From the NCBI RefSeq assembly GCF_007741535.1, contig NZ_CP036525.1:3472001-3536000 (forward strand): a DNA stretch of 64,000 nucleotides, written 5' to 3'. Origin of the DNA: Rubripirellula lacrimiformis (GTDB lineage: Bacteria > Planctomycetota > Planctomycetia > Pirellulales > Pirellulaceae). This document shows positions 9,652-17,065 of this stretch, one piece after another (position 1 is the stretch's first letter; every line of letters begins with the position of its first letter). Position numbers and translations under genes: made by a program. The notes beneath the pieces are model-generated. The model saw only the letters and a list, made by a program, of their open reading frames with translations. It was not told the origin of the DNA and made no database searches.

Positions 9652-9852
9652 ATGTCAACTATAGAACACGCGATACATCCCGGTCGCGTGTTAAGCGACC
9701 TGAAACCATTGCATTTTGACCCTGAATCCGTCGAGACTGACGCTTTACAGTTTCCGTCGACGGTTCTGCCATCGATTGGACATCGAAGTGACATCAGCGT
9801 GCGTCTGAAATCGATGTGTTCTTCCAAGGCGATCGGAAGAGGCGTCATCTAG
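9652..9852 (+). pseudogene. Possible decayed HigA-like antitoxin reading frame
   Basis: A 66-codon frame starting MSTIEHAIHPGRVLSDLKPL. The HPGxxL opening and a later SIGHRSDISVRL segment faintly resemble the start and the end of the helix-turn-helix of HigA-type antitoxins, but the middle is too diverged and the frame is short. No partner toxin is present. It may be chance. Confidence 0.2.
9665..9692. promoter_or_regulatory. Perfect 9-bp inverted repeat upstream of resolvase
   Basis: AACACGCGA (9665-9673) and its exact complement TCGCGTGTT (9684-9692) are separated by ten bases. The total length of 28 bp equals that of a classic resolvase crossover subsite, and the site lies where self-regulating resolvases bind. 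It could equally be the operator of a small regulator. Confidence 0.45.
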
Positions 9853-9873
9853 CGTTCGAAGTGAGCTGCCTAT

Positions 9874-10269
9874 TCATGCCGCGTAGGCATAGCCCCATCC
9901 CTGGCTGAAAATGTCGTCGAAATCGATGTCCCACCATCCAGGTGAGTAGGCATCGAGTATTCGCTTGACGACCCGCTCAACCGACTCACGATGCTCATAC
10001 GCCAATGGCCCCGTCTGTGTGAACTCGATCCACGCGACGTTGCGATCGAAGGCTGTGCCGTGATCATTCAACTTCGGTGAGATGCAAAGTTCACCGAAAC
10101 TCCAATCAGCAATCTCGATACCACGAGCGTGCATGTGCCGCTGCCAAGCATTCGCCCATTGGTCGTCTGGAACATTCGCCCAATCATCGTCGCTATCGAT
10201 GGAATTCCAAACATCGAGTTCCCGTAAACTGGCAAGTGCGTCCGCCATTTCGTCAATCATAAGTTGCAT
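9874..10269 (-). CDS. Hypothetical acidic 131-aa protein
   Basis: No family recognised. The protein is acidic and rich in tryptophan (DDDWANVPDDQWANAWQ near residues 26-42, and GWWDIDFDD near the C-terminus), soluble, without signal peptide. AGAGGA lies about ten bases before the ATG at 10269, which supports the start and makes it likely that the gene is real. It stands alone, leftward, between the resolvase and a rightward small gene. Such short acidic proteins are common as cassette or immunity-type genes, but no function can be read from it. Confidence 0.7.
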   Translation of the reverse strand: MQLMIDEMADALASLRELDVWNSIDSDDDWANVPDDQWANAWQRHMHARGIEIADWSFGELCISPKLNDHGTAFDRNVAWIEFTQTGPLAYEHRESVERVVKRILDAYSPGWWDIDFDDIFSQGWGYAYAA

Positions 10270-10680
10270 ACTCTCGTTCCTCTGTGGGGTTACCGAGTCC
10301 CGTGCCGCCTCGCTTTCTGTCCGCCGTTACGCGACTCGTAATCGTAAAATCAACATCGTGTGTCGATCAGTTGATAACCCAAATTCGGCGCCCTCGCAAA
10401 GCAAAAGACGCTCAGTCCACTGGAGTCATGTTGAGCATATTCCTGCAAACTTACCGCTGGAATCGTTCGGTGAAGTGCATTTTGCGTGGTGGTCTGCTCA
10501 GCCACGCGATTCTTTCGGGTTTGGCAACGATTGCGGGCGTGGGCCAGCGATGGGATTGGCCACTGAGGAAGGGGGCTGCGCCGACTGGGCAGCGCGCCGT
10601 GTCCGATCGATCGCCGGAACCGCTGTTGCCGTGCACCGCCAAAATCGCAACAACATTGTTTTGCTTTACGGAGGTTGCAA
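10270..10680. other. 410-base intergenic region, no feature recognised
   Basis: Overlapping frames on both strands cross this stretch but lack a ribosome-binding site or recognisable motif. The last 20 bases hold the ggagg Shine-Dalgarno sequence of the next gene. Nothing else is visible. Confidence 0.5.
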
Positions 10681-10905
10681 ATGAAAACGAACATCGAAAT
10701 GCGGGCACTGAAGTCGCTCGTGAGCTGGAAATCGCTCTTTGCCGAGGAAGTGACCGCGGAAGCGAAGTTGCTTGCGTCACAGGGTGCTGCTCCTGAAACG
10801 GTGACGTTGGACGATTACCAGCGAGCGGCTCCCATTGCTGCAGCGACCTTGCTCGAACGAATTGCTTCCGAAACGACCGCGAGTGCTGATTCAAAAGACG
10901 TTTAG
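10681..10905 (+). CDS. Hypothetical small protein (74 aa)
   Basis: A short, helical, mostly polar protein beginning MKTNIEMRALKSL and containing an alanine-rich second half. ATG 10681 is chosen because GGAGG at 10670-10674 lies six bases before it. A frame could also begin at TTG 10675, but that would overlap the ribosome-binding site. No family is recognised. It faces the convergent acyltransferase gene, whose stop is 47 bases away. Confidence 0.55.
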   Translation: MKTNIEMRALKSLVSWKSLFAEEVTAEAKLLASQGAAPETVTLDDYQRAAPIAAATLLERIASETTASADSKDV

Positions 10906-10952
10906 TCCATCCATCCAACCTCAGATGGAAACCGTTTCGGAAGGGCAGCATC

Positions 10953-12140
10953 TCACACACGCAGGAAAATGCGACGTCGGTACAAAAAGAACAGTAGGCA
11001 CCATTTGACGATCAAAACGCCGACCAAAAGAACCAGTTTTTGATAGTCACCCGATACCCGGGCCACACCACCGAAAAAGAACTCTGCGATCTGGCGGAAG
11101 TCGACGAATTCCTGAGCGATGTAAATCGTAATTGCGTTGCTTCCGATCACCACCCAAAACAACGCCGCCCTTTGCCATTGCCAAACATCAATGACTAGGT
11201 AGAAAATCGCCAACAGCAGCAGGCTCCACCCGCCCGCGACCAATACAAAACTGCTGGTCCACAGATTCTTGATCACCGGGAAGCTTGCACCCCATCCGTA
11301 TCCGATCACGAGACACCCGATTCCGGCTGCGGCTAGCGACAACACCTTGCGGTACGGGGTCAAGGTTGATCGCAATAGCGTTCCTGCCAGCACCCCGAGC
11401 AAGGCGGTTGCTATCGCGGGGATGGTTGAAAGAATGCCCTCGTTGTCACCATAGCCGTAGTATTTCTCTAGAATCTTTCCGGGCAACACGCTGCGGTCGA
11501 TGTAGCCAGCCAAATTGCCCTCCATCGAGTAATCGCCTGCCACGCCACCGGGCGGCGGGATGAACGCGAAGATCGCCCAATACCCGAGCAGGATTGCCGC
11601 AGTGATCACCAACTGCATTCGCCAACGGGTGTGCAGGAAAATCAGTCCGGCAGCGACATAGCCGATGCCGATCCGTTGCAGCACCTGCATGTATCGCATG
11701 TTAGCGAAGTCAAATTGCAGGATACCGTTGTATAGCAGCCCCAATAAAACCAAGGCCACGCCGCGCCGAAACAATCGACCGTAGACGGCTCGTGGCGTCT
11801 CCGCATACTTTGCTAGCGAATACGGCAACACGCAGCCCGCCAGGAACAAAAACAATGGAAAGACTAGGTCGTAGAGGCGGAAACCTTCCCACGCGACGTG
11901 ATAAAACTGTGACTCCAGACGTCCGCGAAACGAATCGGTATCGCTGCCAGCAAGGATCTCTCGCGCAATCGCGCTGCCACCGATGATCCACAACATGTCA
12001 AAACCACGCAGCGCGTCAATTGACACGATTCGTGGCTGAATCGTCGTTGACGATGCCGATCTTGAGTCATCGGAATGCTCTAGTGGGGATTCAGTGTTCA
12101 AAAACTTATCCCGTTCAAAACAAGTCGATGAGATCGCCAC
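10953..12140 (-). CDS. HGSNAT/DUF5009-like membrane acyltransferase
   Basis: An integral membrane protein of up to 395 residues with about ten hydrophobic segments. The opening IVSIDALRGFDMLWI is the signature of the family that includes heparan-alpha-glucosaminide N-acetyltransferase and the bacterial DUF5009/DUF1624 proteins, which move an acetyl group from cytoplasmic acetyl-CoA to an extracytoplasmic sugar. In planctomycetes these genes often accompany sulfated-polysaccharide degradation. The start is uncertain: the GTG at 12140 gives a 40-residue polar leader and overlaps the GNAT fragment, and a TTG about 13 codons later is also possible. Substrate unknown. Confidence 0.88.
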   Translation of the reverse strand: MAISSTCFERDKFLNTESPLEHSDDSRSASSTTIQPRIVSIDALRGFDMLWIIGGSAIAREILAGSDTDSFRGRLESQFYHVAWEGFRLYDLVFPLFLFLAGCVLPYSLAKYAETPRAVYGRLFRRGVALVLLGLLYNGILQFDFANMRYMQVLQRIGIGYVAAGLIFLHTRWRMQLVITAAILLGYWAIFAFIPPPGGVAGDYSMEGNLAGYIDRSVLPGKILEKYYGYGDNEGILSTIPAIATALLGVLAGTLLRSTLTPYRKVLSLAAAGIGCLVIGYGWGASFPVIKNLWTSSFVLVAGGWSLLLLAIFYLVIDVWQWQRAALFWVVIGSNAITIYIAQEFVDFRQIAEFFFGGVARVSGDYQKLVLLVGVLIVKWCLLFFLYRRRIFLRV

Positions 12141-12149
12141 GCATCAAGC

Positions 12150-12316
12150 AGCGAGGGGCGAGTAGCGGCAACGACACTGGAGGCATTGCGTAGCATCTTC
12201 GCAATCCGTTCAACGTCCCGAACCGGTCGACGCTCGGCTAGCGTCGACCGCACAAGCAGGTCGATGAACTCAGGAGCGGTCAGGTCTGGCTCAATCAAGA
12301 TTGTGATGTCGTTCAA
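12150..12316 (-). pseudogene. N-terminal fragment of a GNAT acetyltransferase
   Basis: The frame reads MNDITILIEPDLTAPEF and then IDLLVRSTLAERRPV, the typical opening of a family of small bacterial GNAT N-acetyltransferases. The match stops after about 50 residues (SSVVAAT), before the acetyl-CoA-binding motif, and the frame then ends inside the start of the neighbouring acyltransferase gene. It begins 41 bases past an attC-like site, so it is probably a cassette broken at the left end of the array. Confidence 0.6.
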
Positions 12317-12351
12317 TTTTGGGGCACGCGGAGACTAGGTGTAAGTTCAGT

Positions 12352-12443
12352 CGGTTAACGGCAGCCGTCACCGGGCACGGCGAGTCGATTTTCCATTGGT
12401 AAAAACATGATGCCGTCCTTTGTGTCCACGGCATTGTTATCCG
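12352..12443 (-). repeat. attC-like site, subfamily A, copy 1
   Basis: An imperfect inverted repeat bounded on the plus strand by cggttAAC (AAC 12357-12359) and GTTatccg (GTT 12436-12438), 82 bp from AAC to GTT. Inner arms pair ...gccgtcaccgggcacggcg... and ...atgccgt...cacggcat... It aligns along nearly its whole length with 14266-14357, including a shared gattttc.att.gtaaaa loop. It lies between two leftward genes. Confidence 0.7.
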
Positions 12444-12509
12444 CAGCGATTGCGTCACAGCGGAGACCAGCAAAGGTAAACCGGGGTCAGATGACAAGCA
12501 ATCCATTGT

Positions 12510-12971
12510 TCATTCTTCTGGAAGATCCGGACGAGATTCATTTGGCGAAAATACCAAGCGAACCCCATGTGCGACCATGAATACGAATCCAACGATGACC
12601 CCTCCAAGATATCCCCAGAAAGCGCCAAAGACCGAGTTAAGCACGATCATTGAGGGCAGTTCGTCAGGCGTCGGGCCGTATGGACCTACCAGGGAATAGG
12701 CAATCAGCACGATGACAAAGAAGGCCGAACCAACTAACGCCGACGCCCTGCGAGGATGTTTGGCCCCGAAGAGAATTGCTTGCCCCAATGCGACCGATGT
12801 AAAGAATGCGGCCACGATGAGTGTTGCCATCGCGGGAAAGTTGATCGCGCGCAGCAACGCAAAAACGGCGGCATATGCAGTCGTCACGACAAGCATTGTG
12901 GACAGGTCGAACTTACGGGGTGCCGAGAAGAGGCCGGCACTATCGGTTGGCGTTGCGGTGTTCGCCATCAC
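12510..12971 (-). CDS. Small four-helix membrane protein (cassette gene)
   Basis: A 153-residue protein with four hydrophobic segments (about residues 25-43, 46-70, 78-95 and 107-135) and short charged ends. No family recognised. The ATG at 12971 lies 14 bases from the core AAC of the attC-like site upstream, and another attC-like site follows its stop, the layout of an integron gene cassette. Such cassettes often carry small membrane proteins of unknown function. Expression would depend on read-through from an upstream promoter. Confidence 0.75.
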   Translation of the reverse strand: MMANTATPTDSAGLFSAPRKFDLSTMLVVTTAYAAVFALLRAINFPAMATLIVAAFFTSVALGQAILFGAKHPRRASALVGSAFFVIVLIAYSLVGPYGPTPDELPSMIVLNSVFGAFWGYLGGVIVGFVFMVAHGVRLVFSPNESRPDLPEE

Positions 12972-12979
12972 TTGTCAGT

Positions 12980-13068
12980 CGGATAACGGTGCGGTTCAGC
13001 GGGCGGCGGCGAACGTCTCAACCATTGCCAGAACAGCGTCCACCGCCGCTTTGTTGCAACCGATGGTT
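12980..13068 (-). repeat. attC-like site, subfamily B, copy 1
   Basis: Bounded on the plus strand by tcggatAAC (AAC 12985-12987) and GTTgcaacc (GTT 13053-13055), 71 bp between. Inner arms gcgggcggcgg and ccaccgccgc can pair. It aligns with 13456-13550, sharing aacggtg.ggttcagcgg, cggcgaacg and gatggtt blocks. Confidence 0.7.
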
Positions 13069-13074
13069 TCCTGC

Positions 13075-13437
13075 CTATTTTACGGTTTTCTGCCGACGAC
13101 ATCGAGCCTGTCCAACGCAGCCAGCAGTGATCGCCCAGGGCAAAGTGATTCCAGTCAACGCCGTCCCGATCGCACCGAACCAAGCATACGCGGATTCCAC
13201 TGACGATAGTTGAATGACACTCGATGTGCCGTTCGTTGGATTGGGCTGGATGCGTCGAGCCATTGTCATTTCGCCGTAGAACGCCGGAGCAGTCGGTACC
13301 ACGAGTAGCAGTGACCAAAGCGTGCCATTGCGGAAACCGCTTTTAAATCCTTGCCATCTTGTTGGGTGTGTCGGCAGCGCAGATTCAGCCTCGGCGACAG
13401 TTGGAGGCTCATACGGATTGGAAGACGTTGTAGCCAA
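13075..13437 (-). CDS. Small membrane protein with NPYEPP N-terminal motif (cassette gene)
   Basis: The N-terminus carries SNPYEPPTVAEAES. NPYxPP at the start of small membrane proteins is common in planctomycetes. Two hydrophobic segments follow: one before the MARRIQ segment and one near the C-terminus (AYAWFGAIGTALTGITLPWA). The frame is open up to an ATG at 13536, but that would place the first 25 residues inside the attC-like site, so I prefer TTG at 13437, 24 bases from the site's core AAC, as in the neighbouring cassettes. The start is uncertain. Function unknown. Confidence 0.65.
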   Translation of the reverse strand: MATTSSNPYEPPTVAEAESALPTHPTRWQGFKSGFRNGTLWSLLLVVPTAPAFYGEMTMARRIQPNPTNGTSSVIQLSSVESAYAWFGAIGTALTGITLPWAITAGCVGQARCRRQKTVK

Positions 13438-13455
13438 GGCGGCATCGGTTTCAGT

Positions 13456-13550
13456 CGGGGAACGGTGGTGTTCAGCGGGGACGGGCGAACGACTTGCAAG
13501 CAGACGAGAAAACGGACCACCCGTCCTCCGTTGCATAACATGGTTACCCG
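13456..13550 (-). repeat. attC-like site, subfamily B, copy 2
   Basis: Plus-strand boundaries are tcggggAAC (AAC 13461-13463) and GTTgcat (GTT 13530-13532), 72 bp apart. Inner arms ggacgggcg and ccacccgtcc can pair. It aligns with 12980-13068. The stop codon of the GNAT gene lies inside its outer edge, as is usual for cassettes. Confidence 0.7.
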
Positions 13551-14254
13551 ATTCTTACTGATCGTACACGAATCCATGGTGAATCGAAATCCAAACCATT
13601 GTCTCGCAAGTATTTCGCTTTGTCGCAGTATAGTTCAGTGCCATCTAATACGATCTTGAGTAGGGTATCGTAGTAGTGAGCATTGTAGAACGAAAAATCG
13701 CGGGCAAGTTGGATTAAACCATCCTCGATCACGCCCTGAGTCTCGAATGGGTCAGACCAGTCTTTCGAATTTGACGAACAAGATATCACGACGTCACTTT
13801 TAGGGGCATTCGGAAGTTCGTTGTCATGTGGCAGTGGCAGCGCCACCCAGTTAAGGTTGTCAATACGGCGTGGCGATTGAACAGGTGTAAATCCAAGAGA
13901 CAACCAAAATGGCTTGGACGTAATCGGTGCACACTCGACGTAAAGTCCAATCAAATCACGAGACAACGCGTGGTCAATCGCATGCTTTGCAAGATATCGC
14001 CCAAAGCCCTGACGACGCATCCGGTGGTGGACTGCAAGAATATCAACGTTCCCATCACCGAGAGAAAACGCCACTGGAAGACTATCTGAATCGCGGACCA
14101 ACGCAAAAAGTGATCCGTTAGTCTGGCCAGATCCGATCAACGCGAAGTTGCAGAGAAATGACGCACCATCGTTTGCCTCATGCTCCTCGGTAAGCCATTC
14201 GTGGATTCTTGCAAGGTCGTCTTGCGTTGCGGCGCGTATTGTGAATCCGTTCAT
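13544..14254 (-). CDS. GNAT-family N-acetyltransferase (cassette gene)
   Basis: A 236-residue protein whose first 145 residues form a GNAT fold: IRAATQDDLARIHEWL opens the domain, VDILAVHHRMRRQGFGRYLA carries the acetyl-CoA pyrophosphate-binding motif (R/QxxGxG form), and KPFWLSLGFTPV is the typical last strand. The remaining 90 residues are not part of the fold and are unrecognised. The acceptor is unknown. The ATG lies 17 bases from the upstream attC-like core and the stop touches the next site. Acetyltransferases are among the commonest integron cassette genes. Confidence 0.85.
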   Translation of the reverse strand: MNGFTIRAATQDDLARIHEWLTEEHEANDGASFLCNFALIGSGQTNGSLFALVRDSDSLPVAFSLGDGNVDILAVHHRMRRQGFGRYLAKHAIDHALSRDLIGLYVECAPITSKPFWLSLGFTPVQSPRRIDNLNWVALPLPHDNELPNAPKSDVVISCSSNSKDWSDPFETQGVIEDGLIQLARDFSFYNAHYYDTLLKIVLDGTELYCDKAKYLRDNGLDFDSPWIRVRSVRIG

Positions 14255-14265
14255 GCTTTGCCTGT

Positions 14266-14357
14266 CGGGTAACGACCGCCATCACCGAGTACGGCGGTCT
14301 GATTTTCTATTCGTAAAACCCCGATGCCGTACTTCGGTGCATGGCATGGTTCGCCGC
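14266..14357 (-). repeat. attC-like site, subfamily A, copy 2
   Basis: Plus-strand boundaries are tcgggtAAC (AAC 14271-14273) and GTTcgccgc (GTT 14349-14351), 81 bp apart. It contains two nested hairpins, gaccgcc...ggcggtc and atgcc...ggcat, whose loops (caccgagtac and gtacttcggtg) are complementary to each other, so the whole site can fold as one long imperfect hairpin. It aligns with 12352-12443. Confidence 0.72.
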
Positions 14358-14366
14358 GTTCAAGTT

Positions 14367-15269
14367 TCACTCGCCGAGTGAGACGACACCCTTTGGGGTG
14401 ATCGTCATTGTGCTCAAGTCTGGCCGCTGTGAAACATTAAACAATTCTGCCTTAAAGGTCTGTTGCTGTCCGGCCTTAAGATCAAGAACAATTAGCGACT
14501 CAACGTCGCTCAGCTCGCCAGCGACATGGAAGTTTAAATGATATGTACCCATTTGAACATCACGCTGCCCTGCGTTTGCAACTTTGCCAAGGAGCCGAAA
14601 CCGGTCGCCAACGGCTTGTAGTTTTAGATCGGAGAATTGAACATTGCCAACGCGAACGCCATTTGCATCGTTAGCCGGCCGAGGATTGTCTTTGCCAAAG
14701 TTTGAAACGCGTTTCTCGTCGAGCCAGCCTGCGGCTTTGGTCGTAATCGCAACGATCTGACTCAATTTCATTTTGGACGGATCGAACGACGGGTCGCTGT
14801 CCTTCGCTCCCATCACTGAGATTTCGATCTGCGCGTAAAGTTCCAAGGCCAGCGGATTAAGATCATTCGCGTTCTGAACAGCATCGCTAAGCTTCCTTGA
14901 GGCAAGTCCATTTCTTATCAAGCCAAACACCCACGTACCAGTAAGCGCTATCTTCTCCTCGTCTGTTGCTGACTGCCACTCCGCATAGGTGGGGTCGCTC
15001 ATCGTATTCTTTAGTGTGAACTGAGGATCACCACCCTTCTGCGAATTTTCAACGAGGATTCGTGATGATTCGTCGAGCCGATCCAACGGAATTGTCTTGG
15101 GAACGAGAAGCGTGATTGTGCCAGCGTCCTTATCGAAGCTGTGAAGCATCGCTTTTGATTCGTGCCCATCTGTTGTCTTCCAGGTTTCAAGTGTCGGCGG
15201 ATCTTTACCGACTACCGTTGACCCAACAGCGATCAATGCGAGTACGCAAATTGCCCCGTGTCTAATCAT
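14367..15269 (-). CDS. Secreted protein with SHD1-like N-terminal domain (cassette gene)
   Basis: About 300 residues. A signal peptide (MIRHGAICVLALIAVGSTVV) is followed by a domain around TWKTTDGHESKAMLHSFD and IPLDRLDESSR that resembles the SHD1 (Sla1 homology) domain widespread in planctomycete secreted proteins. The remainder is unrecognised but ends in a beta-rich segment (LLGKVANAGQRDVQMGTYHL), perhaps an Ig-like fold. An upstream in-frame start would put 17 residues before the signal peptide, so ATG 15269 is preferred. It lies 38 bases from a TCGGATAAC boundary and 16 bases from an attC-like site, so it looks like a cassette of unusual length. Confidence 0.75.
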   Translation of the reverse strand: MIRHGAICVLALIAVGSTVVGKDPPTLETWKTTDGHESKAMLHSFDKDAGTITLLVPKTIPLDRLDESSRILVENSQKGGDPQFTLKNTMSDPTYAEWQSATDEEKIALTGTWVFGLIRNGLASRKLSDAVQNANDLNPLALELYAQIEISVMGAKDSDPSFDPSKMKLSQIVAITTKAAGWLDEKRVSNFGKDNPRPANDANGVRVGNVQFSDLKLQAVGDRFRLLGKVANAGQRDVQMGTYHLNFHVAGELSDVESLIVLDLKAGQQQTFKAELFNVSQRPDLSTMTITPKGVVSLGE

Positions 15270-15660
15270 TCCGTGTTGCTTCCGTTGAAAAAATAGTGTG
15301 TCGGATAACTTGTATCTCACCGGACGGACCGGATGAGAATAGGGGTTTCTGAGTGGTTCTCATCGGTTCCCATCCCAACGGAACCTATTCTCTTTGCTGC
15401 CGAGGGTCAGGGCAAGGTTTAACCCGCCCTCTTTGCTGGCGATTAAAGGCCGATCAATCACGTTTTTGATTGCCATCCTGCTTTACGTCCTACGAAGTCG
15501 GTTGTGCGATGCAAAATTGCCTGCGTTGGGGATGCCGTTGCTGCACAACACTCGGTCGACCCGCCGAGCCTTTGACCAGGTTCCCGTGTCTGCCACATGA
15601 GTCGCTGTTCATGCGGGCTCAGGATCCTATTGGAACGAAGACGCATGCTAGGTTGCTTGA
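15270..15660. other. Gap with a possible fifth cassette boundary
   Basis: At 15301-15309 the plus strand reads tcggatAAC, the same edge as the four attC-like sites. It is followed by overlapping hairpins: ggatgagaa (15331-15339) faces ttctcat (15357-15363), and gagaatagg faces cctattctc. A GTT at 15366-15368 would give a 62-bp site. The sequence does not align with the other two subfamilies. The rest of the gap, to 15660, shows nothing recognisable. Confidence 0.4.
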
Positions 15661-16134
15661 TCAACCAGGCATTCCGCTGCGTAGCCGGAAGACCATGTTC
15701 CACAGTCGGTCGATTTCGCCGCGTTCGATCACTTCCAGTGGCTTCAGGCCATCGAGTGCATCGTTGGGGGTCTGGAACCACAGGCCCAGCGATTCGGGAT
15801 CGACTACTTCGCTGAGTGCTTGCCACAAACGATAGACCTCGTTGTAGGGGCGCTTCAGCTTGTCGGCGTTATCGCTACTGGATTCGACTTTGGCGATCGT
15901 TCGCTCCGACACGTTCACGATCCGGCCGAACATGGTTCGCGGCATCGCCAATCGGTCACGCAGTTCCAGCTTGGATTCGCGTCCAAACTGAATCAGGCCC
16001 TGGCCTTTGAGTCCTACGATTCGCTTGGAGACAATCGCGGAACGACCCGCGCCCGCTGGGGACACCTTCTTCGCCCGTGCTCTCAAGGGCGATTTCGAGC
16101 GGGATTTGGCAGTCGGCTTGGTTTTAGCTGTCAT
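15661..16134 (-). CDS. Xre/MbcA/ParS-type antitoxin of a RES toxin pair
   Basis: A 157-residue protein with a basic N-terminus of about 40 residues, a helix-turn-helix-like middle (LAMPRTMFGRIVNVSERTIAK) and a C-terminal MbcA/ParS (DUF2384) toxin-binding domain (VYRLWQALSEVVDPESLGLWF then QTPNDALDGLKPLEVI). Antitoxins of this family neutralise RES-domain toxins and repress their own promoter. Its neighbour is a RES gene, so the pair is assigned with good confidence. AGGAGG lies about nine bases before the ATG. The gene sits downstream of the toxin, the reverse of the usual xre-res order, with 113 bases between. Confidence 0.88.
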   Translation of the reverse strand: MTAKTKPTAKSRSKSPLRARAKKVSPAGAGRSAIVSKRIVGLKGQGLIQFGRESKLELRDRLAMPRTMFGRIVNVSERTIAKVESSSDNADKLKRPYNEVYRLWQALSEVVDPESLGLWFQTPNDALDGLKPLEVIERGEIDRLWNMVFRLRSGMPG

Positions 16135-16155
16135 TTCGGAAGGTCCTCCTCATGA

Positions 16156-16186
16156 ACTGTATCGACATGCCAGCACAAAAGCAAGT
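16156..16186 (-). promoter_or_regulatory. Possible antitoxin promoter
   Basis: On the minus strand, TTGCTT and TACAGT are separated by 17 bases, upstream of the antitoxin ribosome-binding site. This would let the antitoxin be expressed separately from the toxin. Hexamer matches are partial. Confidence 0.35.
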
Positions 16187-16193
16187 ATTCTTT

Positions 16194-16209
16194 CCTGCAA
16201 ATGTGCAGG
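16194..16209. promoter_or_regulatory. Palindrome between toxin and antitoxin genes
   Basis: CCTGCA, four bases, TGCAGG: a perfect 6-bp inverted repeat just upstream of the proposed antitoxin promoter. It is a good candidate for the operator bound by the antitoxin or the toxin-antitoxin complex. Confidence 0.4.
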
Positions 16210-16247
16210 ATGCGAGGCCGGTGGACGCGTTTAACCGGTGGCCACGT

Positions 16248-16850
16248 CTAGCGGGGCAATTGGTCTGCGCCTAACACGCGGATTTCGCTGCTATTTGCCA
16301 GTTTTTCCGGGAAGATCACGATGTTCTTACCGCCCGGGTGCTGGGCCGACGGAACGATGATTCCCTCGAACCCGGCGATGCAGCATCCGCGTCCAATCGC
16401 CTGGGTCCATGATTCTTCTCCGCCGGATTGGATCGCCTGCCAGTCTTCGCCCGCCAGGTCAGCGAGTGAAAAGCCAATCGCGCCGAGCACTTCGCCGTCG
16501 GTCAAATCCAGAACCTTGCCGAGCGACACCTTGGCACCGGCGGTCACGCGAGGCTGGATCGCCGTCATCGGAAACCCGAACGCGACGAAGTTCTGGTAGG
16601 CCTCGTGAGTCGCTGTGATCACGTCCAGTGAAGCATAGATCGCGGGCAGCCCAACTCGATTCCACCGACCACCCGATCTCGCTGCTCCGGCGCCCGAGAA
16701 GAAGTCGTTCTCGTTGGCGTACTTGATTCCCACCGAGCGTACCATCACTCCGCCGAAGCCATTGGCATCGGCAAGCCGCGACGCAATCGCTTCGAAGAGT
16801 TCGATCACCTCAGGCAGATCGACCGGCGGTGCGGATTTCCTCTTACTCAC
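16248..16850 (-). CDS. RES-domain toxin (NAD+-degrading family)
   Basis: About 200 residues from the preferred GTG at 16850, which reads VSKRKSAPPVDLPEV. The RES core is clear: an Arg-containing first strand (GGVMVRSVGIKYA), GGRWNRVGLPAIYAS with the conserved Arg and Tyr, and a following helix with Glu (ATHEAYQNF). Known RES toxins degrade NAD+ and arrest growth. The frame stays open upstream to 17108, but that extension has the composition of non-coding sequence. The partner antitoxin follows downstream. The last 60 residues (GRGCCIAGFEGIIVPSAQHP) are also typical of the family. Confidence 0.85.
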   Translation of the reverse strand: MSKRKSAPPVDLPEVIELFEAIASRLADANGFGGVMVRSVGIKYANENDFFSGAGAARSGGRWNRVGLPAIYASLDVITATHEAYQNFVAFGFPMTAIQPRVTAGAKVSLGKVLDLTDGEVLGAIGFSLADLAGEDWQAIQSGGEESWTQAIGRGCCIAGFEGIIVPSAQHPGGKNIVIFPEKLANSSEIRVLGADQLPR

Positions 16851-17065
16851 GAAATTCCATCGCGGGGAAAAGTCGTTCGGACATACGGGATCCACTCGTC
16901 GGTGTTGAGAGTCTGATGATGGTCGGGCGTTGCCAGGGCGCCCAGGTGCAAGACGCAGTCGTGTCGTTTTCGCGAGGCCGACCCCATGGTAACGCCGCTG
17001 GTGCAGCCGCGATAAGAAGGCCAGTACGCAGTGCCGCGAAGCTGCCTCGAAATACGGCGTCGAAA

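Noticed and set aside
10082-10796. Overlapping frames on both strands upstream of the 74-residue gene
   Set aside because: They contradict each other, lack ribosome-binding sites and end inside or across a clear Shine-Dalgarno sequence.
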